Source of the DNA: CAZJAT01 sp964544145
GTDB lineage: Bacteria; Hydrothermota; 32-111
NCBI GenBank assembly: GCA_964544145.1
Contig: CAZJAT010000025.1
Span: forward strand, 1-27,382
DNA length: 27,382 bases
Direction of reading: 5' to 3'
The notes beneath the pieces are model-generated. The model saw only the letters and a list, made by a program, of their open reading frames with translations, made no database searches and was not told the origin of the DNA. This document shows positions 1-7,834 of this stretch, one piece after another. Position numbers and translations under genes: made by a program. The first letter of the stretch is position 1. Every line of letters starts with the position of its first letter.

Positions 1-383
1 AGTCCTGTTCCGTATGTGACATTGGATACCCAGGGGAAAAGAATCAATGACCATTTGGATACTTGTATTTCATCCAATCGGTATGCATTATTCTGAGTAA
101 CGGCAAGTACTGATTCTGCTATTGTAATAATATCATTTTCTTCACATTCAGGTATTATATATTCTTCAATATATGAGATGAGATTGTCTTTAGGTGAAAA
201 AATCGGTGTTTTGAATTTGATTATTTTATAACAATTATCATTAAATTGAATCTTATCTGCATTATGCAATTTTGAGAATTCATTATGGGATTTAATTAAT
301 TCGCTGTGCATTTGTTTTATATTCTTTGGTTTATTGATGTATGTACGAATTAAATGTGTATATATATTAAAAATTTCTTGCAT
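1..383 (-). CDS. CofE-like (F420-0:gamma-glutamyl ligase family) protein, partial
   Basis: An open frame starts with ATG at 383-381 and runs off the left edge of the window, giving the first 127 residues without a stop. Residues about 57-105 (TPIFSPKDNLISYIEEYI, then an acidic stretch, then IITIAESVLAVTQNNAYRL) resemble the start of the CofE/FbiB family, in which an early TP-(x)n-GD/KD-L segment is followed by DI-(V/I)-(V/T)-IAE(T/S)V(V/L)A. In archaea and actinobacteria this family adds glutamate to coenzyme F420-0. In other bacteria homologues occur without F420 and their substrate is unknown. No Shine-Dalgarno sequence precedes the ATG, and a promoter -10 box lies 7 nt upstream, so the transcript may be leaderless. 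The family call rests on the N-terminal third only. Confidence 0.6.
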   Translation of the reverse strand, partial: MQEIFNIYTHLIRTYINKPKNIKQMHSELIKSHNEFSKLHNADKIQFNDNCYKIIKFKTPIFSPKDNLISYIEEYIIPECEENDIITIAESVLAVTQNNAYRLDEIQVSKWSLILFPWVSNVTYGTG

Positions 384-390
384 AATAGTG

Positions 391-418
391 AGTATACAAT
401 AAGAATATAAATATTCAA
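391..418 (-). promoter_or_regulatory. Promoter for the CofE-like gene
   Basis: Read on the minus strand, TTGAAT (418-413) is followed by a 16-nt spacer and TATACT (396-391). Only 7 nt separate the -10 box from the ATG at 383, so transcription would start at or next to the initiation codon. It diverges from the promoter at 467-494. Confidence 0.55.
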
Positions 419-466
419 GAGATAAAGAAAATAGAAAAAGGTCATGCTCATATATAAGCGGTGCAG

Positions 467-494
467 TTGAAATATTCTATAAAAAGAATATAAT
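467..494 (+). promoter_or_regulatory. Promoter for the DPSL/thioferritin gene
   Basis: TTGAAA (467-472), a 16-nt spacer and a perfect TATAAT (489-494) form a housekeeping-type promoter. The predicted start near 501 leaves a leader of about 20 nt that carries AAGGAGG at 511-517, ideally spaced before the ATG at 522. Confidence 0.65.
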
Positions 495-521
495 TAAATA
501 TAATATTAACAAGGAGGTATA

Positions 522-1025
522 ATGGGCAAAAGAGGCCGTGAAATAATCGGAATGGATATTGATGAATTGATAGGTGTTCTAAACAAAGCTCTTTCGGATG
601 AATGGCTCGCTTATTATCAGTACTGGGTTGGCTCAAAGGTTGTTCAGGGACCATTAAGAGGCCAGACAGAGGCAGAATTGCTGGAACATTCACTGGATGA
701 GTTGAGACATGCTGAGATGGTTTCTGACAGAATTGTCAAATTAGGCGGCACACCTGTACTGAAACCTGAAGATTGGTATAAATTAACCAATTGCGGATAT
801 GATGCACCAGAAGATTCCTATGTAGAGGAGATTCTCAAGCAGAATATCAAGGGTGAACAATGTGCTATTTCAGTATATAAGAAATTAGCTGAAATGACAG
901 AAGGGAAGGATCTTATTACCTATAATATGGCTTTACAGATAATGCAGGATGAGGTCGAGCATGAAGATGATCTTGAAGCAATATTGGAGGACCTTGCAAT
1001 AGAACGCAGAAAGATGAAAATGTAG
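522..1025 (+). CDS. dpsL: DPS-like (DPSL) ferritin superfamily protein, thioferritin type
   Basis: This 167-residue four-helix protein of the ferritin superfamily probably oxidises and stores iron using peroxide or oxygen, protecting the cell from oxidative damage. Ferroxidase-type ligands are seen at E27 (DEWLAYYQY), E60/H63 (DELRHAE), E112 (KGEQCAI) and E144/H147 (DEVEHEDD). Two cysteines, C91 (TNCGY) and C114 (GEQCA), lie around the metal-site helices. From what is known of archaeal and Bacteroides DPSL proteins, such a cysteine pair beside the metal site marks the thioferritin branch and separates it from classical Dps and bacterioferritin. AAGGAGG at 511-517 supports the ATG at 522; a second ATG at residue 11 is less well placed. 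The gene has its own promoter and is separated from the riboflavin operon by 113 nt. Length fits the family. Confidence 0.82.
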   Translation: MGKRGREIIGMDIDELIGVLNKALSDEWLAYYQYWVGSKVVQGPLRGQTEAELLEHSLDELRHAEMVSDRIVKLGGTPVLKPEDWYKLTNCGYDAPEDSYVEEILKQNIKGEQCAISVYKKLAEMTEGKDLITYNMALQIMQDEVEHEDDLEAILEDLAIERRKMKM

Positions 1026-1074
1026 TGATTGACTTGTATCTGTCATAATTACATAAGATAATTACTGCTGAATA

Positions 1075-1102
1075 TTGACAAATATCCCTATAATGTTAAT
1101 AT
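1075..1102 (+). promoter_or_regulatory. Candidate promoter of the rib operon
   Basis: A perfect TTGACA (1075-1080) is followed after 16 nt by TAATAT (1097-1102) in a very AT-rich stretch. The leader to the ribD ATG at 1139 is about 30 nt and has AGGA near 1129-1132. No FMN riboswitch is present between 1026 and 1138. Confidence 0.42.
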
Positions 1103-1138
1103 ATATTATTTATAATATAATAATATATAGGAATGTAG

Positions 1139-2015
1139 ATGAATAAAGATGAACTTTACATGCACAGAGCTATTGAGTTGGCTTTGAAAGCAAAGGGAAT
1201 GACTAGCCCGAATCCGCTTGTAGGTGCTGTTATCGTGAAAGATGGAAGGATCATAGCTGAAGGCTACCATGCAGGTGCAGGTCAGCCTCATGCAGAGATT
1301 GAAGCGATTAATAATGCAGTAGAGGACATAAGCAACAGCGAATTATATATTACACTTGAACCATGTAATTTTCATGGAAAAACACCTCCCTGTGTGGAAA
1401 CAATTGAGAGGATCCCATTTAAGAGAATAATAATAGCTACTCGTGACCCCAATCCGAAGGTAAACGGGAAATCAGTTGAACNNNNNNNNNNNNNNNNNNN
1501 NNNNNNNNNNNNNNNNNNNNNNNNNNNNNNNNNNNNNNNNNNNNNNNNNNNNNNNNNNNNNNNNNNNNNNNNNNNNNNNNNTTTCTCAGAAAAATATTAA
1601 ACCTCTTCTTATTATTGCGGATTTCAGCAATAAACTGGATTATTCATCCAATATTATGAATGATGATGAGAGAGAAAAAATTATTTTTGTATCCAGAGAT
1701 TTTCAAAAACAGATAAATACTGTTAAAAATACAGAATATATTTTTATTGAGAATAAAGAAGCATTGTGGGAAATTATAAATAATGATTTGCAGCAGAGAC
1801 ATTTGACTTCTATTCTCATAGAGGGAGGAAGTTCTTTAATGTCTTCAGCAATTGAAAATCAAATACCCAATGAATTGATACTGTTTATTGCTCCTTTTAT
1901 CCTTGGAAATGGAAAGAGAGCTATTACATCAAACAGGGGTATGAAACTTGAATTATTGGAAGAAATAAAGATTGAGAATGATGTGATGATGAGGTATAGA
2001 TGTTTACAGGATTAG
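1139..2015 (+). CDS. ribD: RibD: bifunctional riboflavin deaminase/reductase, interrupted by an assembly gap
   Basis: RibD carries out the second and third steps of riboflavin synthesis: deamination of the pyrimidine from GTP, then NADPH-dependent reduction of its ribose. The part before the gap (114 residues) is the zinc deaminase domain, with H51-A-E53 and the pair C76/C85 in EPCNFHGKTPPC. The part after the gap is the end of the reductase domain, with LIEGGSSL and IAPFILG. The two parts lie in different frames only because the gap is a 100-N placeholder; for one continuous reading frame the true gap must be a multiple of 3. About 300 nt are likely missing, including the start of the reductase domain (usually an RP-x-V-x-LK-x-A-x-SLDG segment), since RibD proteins are usually near 360 residues. 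The end overlaps ribE by 16 nt. Confidence 0.93.
1482..1581. other. Assembly gap (100 N) inside ribD
   Basis: Exactly 100 N. Reading frame on both sides requires a true length divisible by 3, so 100 cannot be right; comparison with RibD family length suggests roughly 300 nt. Confidence 0.97.
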
Positions 2016-2593
2016 TTGAAGCATTAGGAAAAATAAAAGCAATTGATATTAAAAACAGGGCATATAGTATCATGATTGATTTAAGTACCTTAACGGCGGA
2101 TATCTCTGTGGGAGATTCCATTGCTATTGATGGATTGTGTCTGACTGTTGAAGAAATAAATAAAGATAATGGCGTGTTTACTGCGATTGAGTCAACAGTA
2201 AAGAAGAGTATTATCGGCATGTACAAAAGAGAACAGATAGTGAATTTAGAAACATCCCTTACGCTTAATAAATATATAGGCGGTCACATTGTTAATGGTC
2301 ATATAGATGATAAGGGCTTAATAAGAAAAATGCAATTTACAGGGAAGACTCTCAGTATAGAGATTCTCATCAGTTCAGGTATAGGTAAATATCTTATTGA
2401 AAATGATTCTATTGCAGTGAATGGTGTCAGTCTTACAGTAAAAAAAGTTTACGGCAATGCATTTGTTGTTGAAATAATACCAGAGACAAAAGATAGGACT
2501 AATTTGAATCTATTGAAGATTGGTGACAGGGTTAATGTGGAAATAAATCATTTCACCAAATCAATTTATGAATTCACAAAAAGGGGCAGATGA
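2000..2593 (+). CDS. ribE: Riboflavin synthase, alpha subunit
   Basis: This enzyme dismutates two molecules of 6,7-dimethyl-8-ribityllumazine to riboflavin and the pyrimidine that RibH reuses. The 197-residue protein has the expected two repeated lumazine-binding barrels: MFTGLVEALG at the start, GDSIAIDGLCLTV and GGHIVNGHIDD in the first, then NDSIAVNGVSLTV and IIPETKDRTNL in the second. MFTG is the near-universal N-terminus of the family and fixes the start. The gene overlaps the ribD end by 16 nt and the ribBA start by 4 nt (ATGA), so translation is probably coupled. The name ribC is used for the same enzyme in some species. Confidence 0.96.
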   Translation: MFTGLVEALGKIKAIDIKNRAYSIMIDLSTLTADISVGDSIAIDGLCLTVEEINKDNGVFTAIESTVKKSIIGMYKREQIVNLETSLTLNKYIGGHIVNGHIDDKGLIRKMQFTGKTLSIEILISSGIGKYLIENDSIAVNGVSLTVKKVYGNAFVVEIIPETKDRTNLNLLKIGDRVNVEINHFTKSIYEFTKRGR

Positions 2594-3789
2594 TGAACAA
2601 AATTCATGAAGCCATTTCAGATATACAGGAAGGGAAGATAATAATTGTGGTAGATGATGAGGACAGAGAGAATGAAGGTGATTTCATCATGGCTGCCGAA
2701 AAGGTTACTCCGGAAGCAATCAATTTTATGGCAAGGGAAGGGAGAGGACTTATATGCGTATCTATGAATGAAGATGATCTTAATAGACTGAAACTTGAGC
2801 CAATGGTTAAAAATAATACAGCATTGCATGGCACTAAGTTCACTGTATCTGTAGATGCAGCAAATGGAATTGATACAGGAATATCTGCATATGACAGAGC
2901 AAAAACGATTCAGCTATTGATAAATGAGAATACACAACCTGATGATCTTGCCAGACCCGGACATATATTTCCTCTCATTGCACAGAAAGGCGGAGTTTTA
3001 AAACGGGCAGGTCACACTGAAGCGGTTGTTGATTTATCCGGCCTTGCCGCTTTGAAGCCTGCCGGTGTGTTATGCGAGATTATGAATGAAGACGGAACTA
3101 TGGCAAGATTGCCTCAATTAAGAAAGATTGCCGAAAAATTTGATTTGAAAATTATTTCCATTGCTGATCTTATTGAGTACCGATGCCGCACTGATCAGCT
3201 TGTGCATAGAGAAGTTGAAGCAAAATTGCCCACTGAATTCGGAGAATTTAAGATTATTGTTTACACAAATGATGTTGATGAATACCATCATGTCGCAATA
3301 ATCAAGGGGAATATATCCAATAAGGATAATATTCTTGTCAGGGTGCATTCAGAGTGTTTTACAGGTGATATTTTTCATTCCCTTAAATGTGATTGCGGGA
3401 AACAGCTGGAAAAATCGCTGATGATGATTGATGAGGAAGGTGAAGGCTTAGTGCTCTATCTCAGACAAGAAGGCAGGGGTATAGGCTTGGTCAATAAGAT
3501 AAAGGCATACCATCTTCAGGACAAGGGTTATGACACGGTTGAAGCAAATGAAAAACTTGGATTTAAAGCAGATTTAAGAGATTATGGCATTGGAGCACAA
3601 ATACTCAGAGACCTTGGTTTAAAAACAATACGCTTATTAACCAATAACCCTAAGAAAATTGTAGGTCTGGAAGGTTATGGAATTCAAATCATAGACCGTG
3701 TTCCAATTGAAATACCGGCAAATCCTGAGAATAAAAAATATCTTGAAACTAAACGTGATAAAATGGGACATATACTGAAAAATTTATAG
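2590..3789 (+). CDS. ribBA: RibBA: DHBP synthase / GTP cyclohydrolase II fusion
   Basis: The 399-residue fusion supplies both entry branches of riboflavin synthesis. Residues 1-200 form 3,4-dihydroxy-2-butanone-4-phosphate synthase, with the metal and substrate loop DDEDRENEGD (22-31), RPGHIFPL (122-129) and RAGHTEA (139-145). Residues about 205-399 form GTP cyclohydrolase II, with zinc cysteines C256, C267 and C269 (SECFTGD, CDCG), LRQEGRGIGL (291-300) and NNPKK (352-356). All key motifs of both halves are intact, so both activities are expected. Two adjacent ATG codons (2590 and 2593) are possible starts. The first overlaps the ribE stop by 4 nt. The next gene, ribH, follows after 8 nt. Confidence 0.97.
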   Translation: MMNKIHEAISDIQEGKIIIVVDDEDRENEGDFIMAAEKVTPEAINFMAREGRGLICVSMNEDDLNRLKLEPMVKNNTALHGTKFTVSVDAANGIDTGISAYDRAKTIQLLINENTQPDDLARPGHIFPLIAQKGGVLKRAGHTEAVVDLSGLAALKPAGVLCEIMNEDGTMARLPQLRKIAEKFDLKIISIADLIEYRCRTDQLVHREVEAKLPTEFGEFKIIVYTNDVDEYHHVAIIKGNISNKDNILVRVHSECFTGDIFHSLKCDCGKQLEKSLMMIDEEGEGLVLYLRQEGRGIGLVNKIKAYHLQDKGYDTVEANEKLGFKADLRDYGIGAQILRDLGLKTIRLLTNNPKKIVGLEGYGIQIIDRVPIEIPANPENKKYLETKRDKMGHILKNL

Positions 3790-3797
3790 GAGGTATC

Positions 3798-4268
3798 ATG
3801 AAATATACAATTTATCAAGGTAATATTGATGGTAAAGGCAAAAAGGTAGCAATTATTATTTCACGATTCAACAACTTTATTTCCAAGAACCTGCTGGAAG
3901 GTGCGGTTGACTGTCTTGTGAGACACAATGTGGATGAAGAAAATATTGAGGTATTTTATGTTCCTGGAGCATTTGAGATTCCGCAGACAGCGGGAAAACT
4001 TGTGAAAAAGAAATATGATGGTATTATTTGTCTAGGTGCTGTGATAAGGGGAGAAACACCTCATTTTGAATATGTTTCTGCTGAGGTTTCCAAGGGAATT
4101 GCCAAGGTTTCCCTTGAAACGGATATACCTATTGGTTATGGTATTATCACAGCTGACAGCACTGAGCAGGCAATAGAGAGGGCAGGAACCAAGGCCGGGA
4201 ATAAAGGATATGCAGCTGCAGAAACTGTTTTAGAAATGATGAACCTGTTTTCTCAGATGGAGAAGTAA
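3798..4268 (+). CDS. ribH: Lumazine synthase
   Basis: RibH condenses the RibD pathway pyrimidine with dihydroxybutanone phosphate to give 6,7-dimethyl-8-ribityllumazine, the substrate of riboflavin synthase. The 156-residue protein has the family motifs SRFN near residue 22, VPGAFEIP near 54, CLGAVIRGETPHF with the catalytic histidine, and the C-terminal RAG(T)KAGNKG. Length matches the 150-160 residues of bacterial lumazine synthases, which assemble into pentamers or 60-mer shells. AGGAGG just upstream (about 3788-3793) gives a strong ribosome site. The stop codon shares one base with the nusB start (TAATG), a common ribH-nusB arrangement. Confidence 0.96.
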   Translation: MKYTIYQGNIDGKGKKVAIIISRFNNFISKNLLEGAVDCLVRHNVDEENIEVFYVPGAFEIPQTAGKLVKKKYDGIICLGAVIRGETPHFEYVSAEVSKGIAKVSLETDIPIGYGIITADSTEQAIERAGTKAGNKGYAAAETVLEMMNLFSQMEK

Positions 4269-4699
4269 TGGGTAAACGCCGTGATGCCAGAGTGCTGGCT
4301 TTAAAAACATTGTATATATTTGAACTTATAGGTGATGGCTCCGATAATATTATGAATGATATTGCTGATATTGAGGGAATTGATGACAAGCATGTGATTG
4401 AATATGCTGATAATATTATCTCAAAGGTCATCATGTATACTGATGTTATGAATAACATGATTGAAAGCTGCACAAAAAACTGGACTATTGGCAGAATGGC
4501 TATATTGGACAGAAATATTTTAAGAATAGCTATGACAGAAATATTCTTACAGGAAGGTGTGCCTGATGTGGTGGCTATTGATGAGGCAATAGAAATGGCA
4601 AAGGAATTCTCTACTGAGGATTCGGGAGGATTTGTGAATGGCATTTTGGATCATATAATAAAAAATAAGGAAGAATTTGACAGAAAATTAAAACAATGA
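4268..4699 (+). CDS. nusB: Transcription antitermination protein NusB
   Basis: NusB binds boxA RNA together with ribosomal protein S10 and helps RNA polymerase resist termination, mainly in rRNA operons. The 143-residue helical protein has the N-terminal RRDARVLALKTLYIFE signature and the C-terminal NWTIGRMAILDRNILRIAM and VPDVVAIDEAIEMAKEFST segments, ending in FVNGILD. Length is typical. It starts on the last base of the ribH stop and overlaps the next gene by 4 nt (ATGA), so it is part of the same transcript. Confidence 0.95.
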   Translation: MGKRRDARVLALKTLYIFELIGDGSDNIMNDIADIEGIDDKHVIEYADNIISKVIMYTDVMNNMIESCTKNWTIGRMAILDRNILRIAMTEIFLQEGVPDVVAIDEAIEMAKEFSTEDSGGFVNGILDHIIKNKEEFDRKLKQ

Positions 4700-5424
4700 A
4701 ATATTTTATTATATCTGATATACATTCAAACATACATGCTTTAAAAGCTGTTATGGAATATAGAAAACACAATTATCCCGATTCGGAACTGATTTGTCTT
4801 GGGGATATTGTGGGATATGGTGGAGACCCTATAGAATGTATAAATATGATTTTTGATGAAACGAATAGGATAGTAATTGGAAATCATGATAGCGGTGCAG
4901 CAGGAAAGACAGAATTATTCTATTTTAATTCTAATGCAAGAACCGCTATAGAATGGTCTATCAAGCATTTGGAAAAGAATGTGAGAAATCATCTCGGCCG
5001 TTTACCGAGAAAAATTCAGATTGAGGATTTTCTTATTGCGCATTCATCTTTTTCTTCGAAGGATGATTGGAAATATATAACATCAATAAATCATGCAAAT
5101 GATGAATTCGATTCTATGGAAAACAGTATTGCATTTTTCGGACATACGCATATACCATTATATTTTTTGAAAGATAATGGAAATATCAAATTGAATCACC
5201 CGGAAACATTTACATTGAGTGAAGGCAGCAGATACCTGATAAATCCGGGATCTGTTGGTCAGCCAAGGGACAATGACTCCAGGGCATCATTTGTTATTTA
5301 TGACAGCAATGAAAAAAATATTGAATTTATCCGTGTTGAATATGATGTTAAATCAGCTCAGCAATCCATATTAAGAGCGGGTTTACCGGATTATTTAGCT
5401 GAGCGGTTGGAAAGAGGATTATGA
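4696..5424 (+). CDS. Calcineurin-like metallophosphoesterase
   Basis: This 242-residue cytoplasmic protein has all five motifs of the metallophosphoesterase superfamily: D8-x-H10 (SDIHSN), GD37 (LGDIVGYGGDP), GNHD (62-65), H116 (IAHSS) and GHTH (149-152), plus NPGSVGQPRD near 193. The GYG-DP and NPGSVGQPRD variants are typical of the YfcE/MJ0936-like group, which hydrolyses phosphodiesters in vitro and whose physiological substrate is mostly unknown. It has no signal peptide or membrane segment. It overlaps nusB and the next gene by 4 nt each. The context gives no firm clue to its role. Confidence 0.88.
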   Translation: MKYFIISDIHSNIHALKAVMEYRKHNYPDSELICLGDIVGYGGDPIECINMIFDETNRIVIGNHDSGAAGKTELFYFNSNARTAIEWSIKHLEKNVRNHLGRLPRKIQIEDFLIAHSSFSSKDDWKYITSINHANDEFDSMENSIAFFGHTHIPLYFLKDNGNIKLNHPETFTLSEGSRYLINPGSVGQPRDNDSRASFVIYDSNEKNIEFIRVEYDVKSAQQSILRAGLPDYLAERLERGL

Positions 5425-6317
5425 AAAAAGTAATGATTACAGGCGCGGAAGGATTTGTAGGCCATTATTTAATAAACGAATTATCAAATGATTACAATGT
5501 AATTGCCTGCTTTTTTCAAGACAAAGTCTTCCCTATTGAATCGCATAGATTGGATGTAACAGATATGCAGGAGTTGACAGCATTGATTAGAAAAATATCA
5601 CCTGACATTATATGTCATCTTGCAGCTCAGAGTTCAGGAGGAGTTTCATATGATAATCCGTATTTCACATATACAGTCAATGTGATGGGAACACTGAATA
5701 TATTGGAAAGCGTTAGACAGAGTGGAAAGAATATTAAGGTTTTTATACCTTCATCATCTGATGTTTACGGGGTGCCTGATTATCTTCCGATTGATGAAAA
5801 GCATCCTCTAAGACCCACTAATCCGTATTCATCCTCAAAGGTGATAATTGAACAGATAGCAAGACAGTATAGTACTCAGTTTAAGTGTGATATTGTCATA
5901 TCGCGTTCTTTTAATCACACCGGCATTGGGCAGGATAGTAAGTTCTTTGTTCCTACTGTGATACGAGAGATAAAGAATGCACCTGATGGCGGTACCATAA
6001 CAATGGGTAATCTTGCTATTATGAGGGATTTTTTGGATGTCAGAGATGTTGTGCGTGCCTACAGAATGCTTATCGGCACGGAACGCGGAGTTTATAATGT
6101 AGCGGGGAATAATCCGCTTATTTTAAATGATATAGTTGAGTATGTTATAAAACAATCGGGTAAACATATCAATATCAGCATTGACCCTGCAAAGGTGAGG
6201 AAAAACGAAAATTTGAGACTTTATGGATCTTTTGATAAATTAAATAAAAAAACAGGCTGGAAACCCGAGATCCATATTGAGGAAACAATACGAGGGATGT
6301 ACCATTCTTATGAATGA
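5421..6317 (+). CDS. rmd: NAD(P)-dependent sugar epimerase/reductase, Rmd-like
   Basis: This 298-residue extended short-chain dehydrogenase has the Rossmann loop GAEGFVG (8-14), SSSDVYG (111-117) and the catalytic Y136-SSS-K140. The segments LAAQSSGGVSYDNP, SRSFNHTGIGQ and MRDFLDVRDVVRAYR match GDP-4-dehydro-6-deoxy-D-mannose reductase (Rmd), which makes GDP-D-rhamnose, and the related GDP-mannose 4,6-dehydratase. The length of about 300 residues favours Rmd over the dehydratase (about 340-370). No gmd dehydratase gene is in the window, so its substrate would have to come from elsewhere. The sugar would suit the Wzm/Wzt polysaccharide cluster downstream. Overlaps of 4 nt upstream and 8 nt downstream place it in the long operon. 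Confidence 0.75.
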   Translation: MKKVMITGAEGFVGHYLINELSNDYNVIACFFQDKVFPIESHRLDVTDMQELTALIRKISPDIICHLAAQSSGGVSYDNPYFTYTVNVMGTLNILESVRQSGKNIKVFIPSSSDVYGVPDYLPIDEKHPLRPTNPYSSSKVIIEQIARQYSTQFKCDIVISRSFNHTGIGQDSKFFVPTVIREIKNAPDGGTITMGNLAIMRDFLDVRDVVRAYRMLIGTERGVYNVAGNNPLILNDIVEYVIKQSGKHINISIDPAKVRKNENLRLYGSFDKLNKKTGWKPEIHIEETIRGMYHSYE

Positions 6318-6993
6318 TATTGCATTTATATCTGACTATCATTTACGCTTCAATGAAGGTATAAGCAGCCAACATAGAGCATTTTTAGAAAAATTGGATA
6401 TATTTGACAAGGTATTTTTTCTGGGGGATATATTTGATTTTTATTTTCCATTCAATAATTACATACCTCCTGTGTTTACTGAGTTTTTACAATTGATTTC
6501 AGAATCATCTGAACAAACTGAATTATATTATATAAGAGGTAATCATGATTTGTGGAAATCCGATATTTGGGGCAAATACGGCATAATGGAATTGGAGTCG
6601 CCATTCCATACCGAATTAAATGGCATTAAAGCTACATTGCTTCACGGGGACAAAATTTTCATGGCTCATATGAAACAGAGGCATATGTATAAGATGCTGA
6701 ATAACAGTTTTAATATAAGAATGTTTTCATTGATTCCGAATGCAATTGCCTATAAAAGCGGAACGTTTGTTACAGGGAGATTCTCATTTGATCAAAGTAA
6801 GGATGATATGATCAAGCAAGCTCAATTAACAATACATAATAATGATGAATTTAATAAATCAGATATTGTTATTATGGGGCATATTCATATTCCTTTTATT
6901 GGAGCTGACCGTAAACTCCATATAACTGGTGCATTTAAGGAGGGAAATTATATGATAATGAATGAAAAAGGAGTTCATATTGAACATATTTAA
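6310..6993 (+). CDS. lpxH: UDP-2,3-diacylglucosamine hydrolase-like phosphoesterase (LpxH-like)
   Basis: LpxH removes UMP from UDP-2,3-diacylglucosamine to give lipid X in lipid A synthesis, at the inner face of the inner membrane. The 227-residue protein has D9-x-H11 (SDYHL), GD40 followed by IFDF, GNHD (77-80), LHGD (H112) and GHIH (190-193), in the order and spacing of LpxH. It has no transmembrane helix. The ATG at 6310 is preferred over the one at 6277 because it places the SDYHL motif at the usual distance from the N-terminus and overlaps the previous gene by only 8 nt. Other LpxH-related phosphoesterases share these motifs, so the exact substrate is inferred. Its presence supports a diderm envelope with lipid A. 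Confidence 0.66.
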   Translation: MNDIAFISDYHLRFNEGISSQHRAFLEKLDIFDKVFFLGDIFDFYFPFNNYIPPVFTEFLQLISESSEQTELYYIRGNHDLWKSDIWGKYGIMELESPFHTELNGIKATLLHGDKIFMAHMKQRHMYKMLNNSFNIRMFSLIPNAIAYKSGTFVTGRFSFDQSKDDMIKQAQLTIHNNDEFNKSDIVIMGHIHIPFIGADRKLHITGAFKEGNYMIMNEKGVHIEHI

Positions 6994-7834
6994 GCATATA
7001 AGCAGGAACAATATAGAGAATCTTGTCATTGAAGCAATTAAAGAGGATAAAGCATTCTCAGATATCACTACGCAAATGTGCGTTCCGGAAGACCGCGAAG
7101 GATCTGCATTTATTATTGCAAAAGAAAATGGTATTATTGCAGGGATTCAACTTGCAGAAGTGGTAATGCAGGTATTCGGCACTTATGTTGTCAAATATGA
7201 AGTCGAGGATGGACACAGCGTTTCTGCCGGAGACACCATGCTTCATATCAAAGGTAAAATGAGGGGTATATTATCTGCAGAAAGAATTATTCTAAACTTC
7301 ATGCAGAGAATGTCTGGTATAGCAACAGCATCATATATGTATATAAAGCTTGTTGAAGGTAAAAACATCAAGATACTTGATACGAGGAAAACCACACCTT
7401 CAATGAGATTACTGGAGAAGTATTCTGTAAAATGCGGAGGCGGAACAAATCATAGAATGGATTTGTTTGATGAAATCATGATAAAGGATAATCATCTTGA
7501 TATAATCAAAAATAATCTGGAAGTAATAAAACGGATGAAGAATAAATATCCTGAAAAACCTATAACAGTAGAAGTCGCTGACCCTAAGAATATTGAACAT
7601 ATTTTGAATTATCCTGTTGACAGGATTATGCTTGACAATATGACACCTGCAGAGATAAAAAAATCAGTTAAGATAATTAACAGGAGATGTGAGATAGAAG
7701 TCTCAGGTAATATAAGCGCTGAAAACATATTACAGTATTTAATAGATGGAGTTAACTTCATTTCTATAGGGAAACTTACACATTCATATAAATCACTGGA
7801 TTTAAGTATGAAAATTGAAGATAATGAGAACTAA
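6962..7834 (+). CDS. nadC: Quinolinate phosphoribosyltransferase (NadC)
   Basis: NadC joins quinolinate and PRPP to form nicotinate mononucleotide with loss of CO2, the last step of the aspartate route to NAD. Motifs are intact: ILDTRKTTPSMR (138-149), KCGGGTNHR (157-165), IKDNH (174-178), EVADP (204-208), LDNM (224-227), EVSGNI (246-251) and ISIGKLTHS (267-275). Two starts are possible. ATG at 6962 gives 290 residues and overlaps lpxH by 32 nt. TTG at 6980 has AAAAAGGAG at the right distance (GGAG 6970-6973), gives 284 residues and may be the true start. nadA and nadB are not in the window. Confidence 0.95.
   Translation: MKKEFILNIFKHISRNNIENLVIEAIKEDKAFSDITTQMCVPEDREGSAFIIAKENGIIAGIQLAEVVMQVFGTYVVKYEVEDGHSVSAGDTMLHIKGKMRGILSAERIILNFMQRMSGIATASYMYIKLVEGKNIKILDTRKTTPSMRLLEKYSVKCGGGTNHRMDLFDEIMIKDNHLDIIKNNLEVIKRMKNKYPEKPITVEVADPKNIEHILNYPVDRIMLDNMTPAEIKKSVKIINRRCEIEVSGNISAENILQYLIDGVNFISIGKLTHSYKSLDLSMKIEDNEN

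Noticed and set aside
448..693. An 81-codon minus-strand frame over the dpsL promoter and 5' end
   Set aside because: It is antisense to a well-supported gene and promoter, with no ribosome site and no recognisable domain.
1075..1094. TATAAT at 1089-1094 as the partner of TTGACA at 1075
   Set aside because: The spacer would be 8 nt, too short for a sigma-70 type promoter; TAATAT at 1097-1102 gives 16 nt.
1026..1138. FMN riboswitch before the riboflavin operon
   Set aside because: The spacer is only 113 nt, extremely AT-rich, and lacks the conserved GC-containing helices and AGGG-type motifs of the FMN element.
1139..2015. ribD as a frameshifted pseudogene or two separate genes
   Set aside because: The frame change coincides exactly with a 100-N placeholder. 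Both flanks carry intact, ordered RibD domains.
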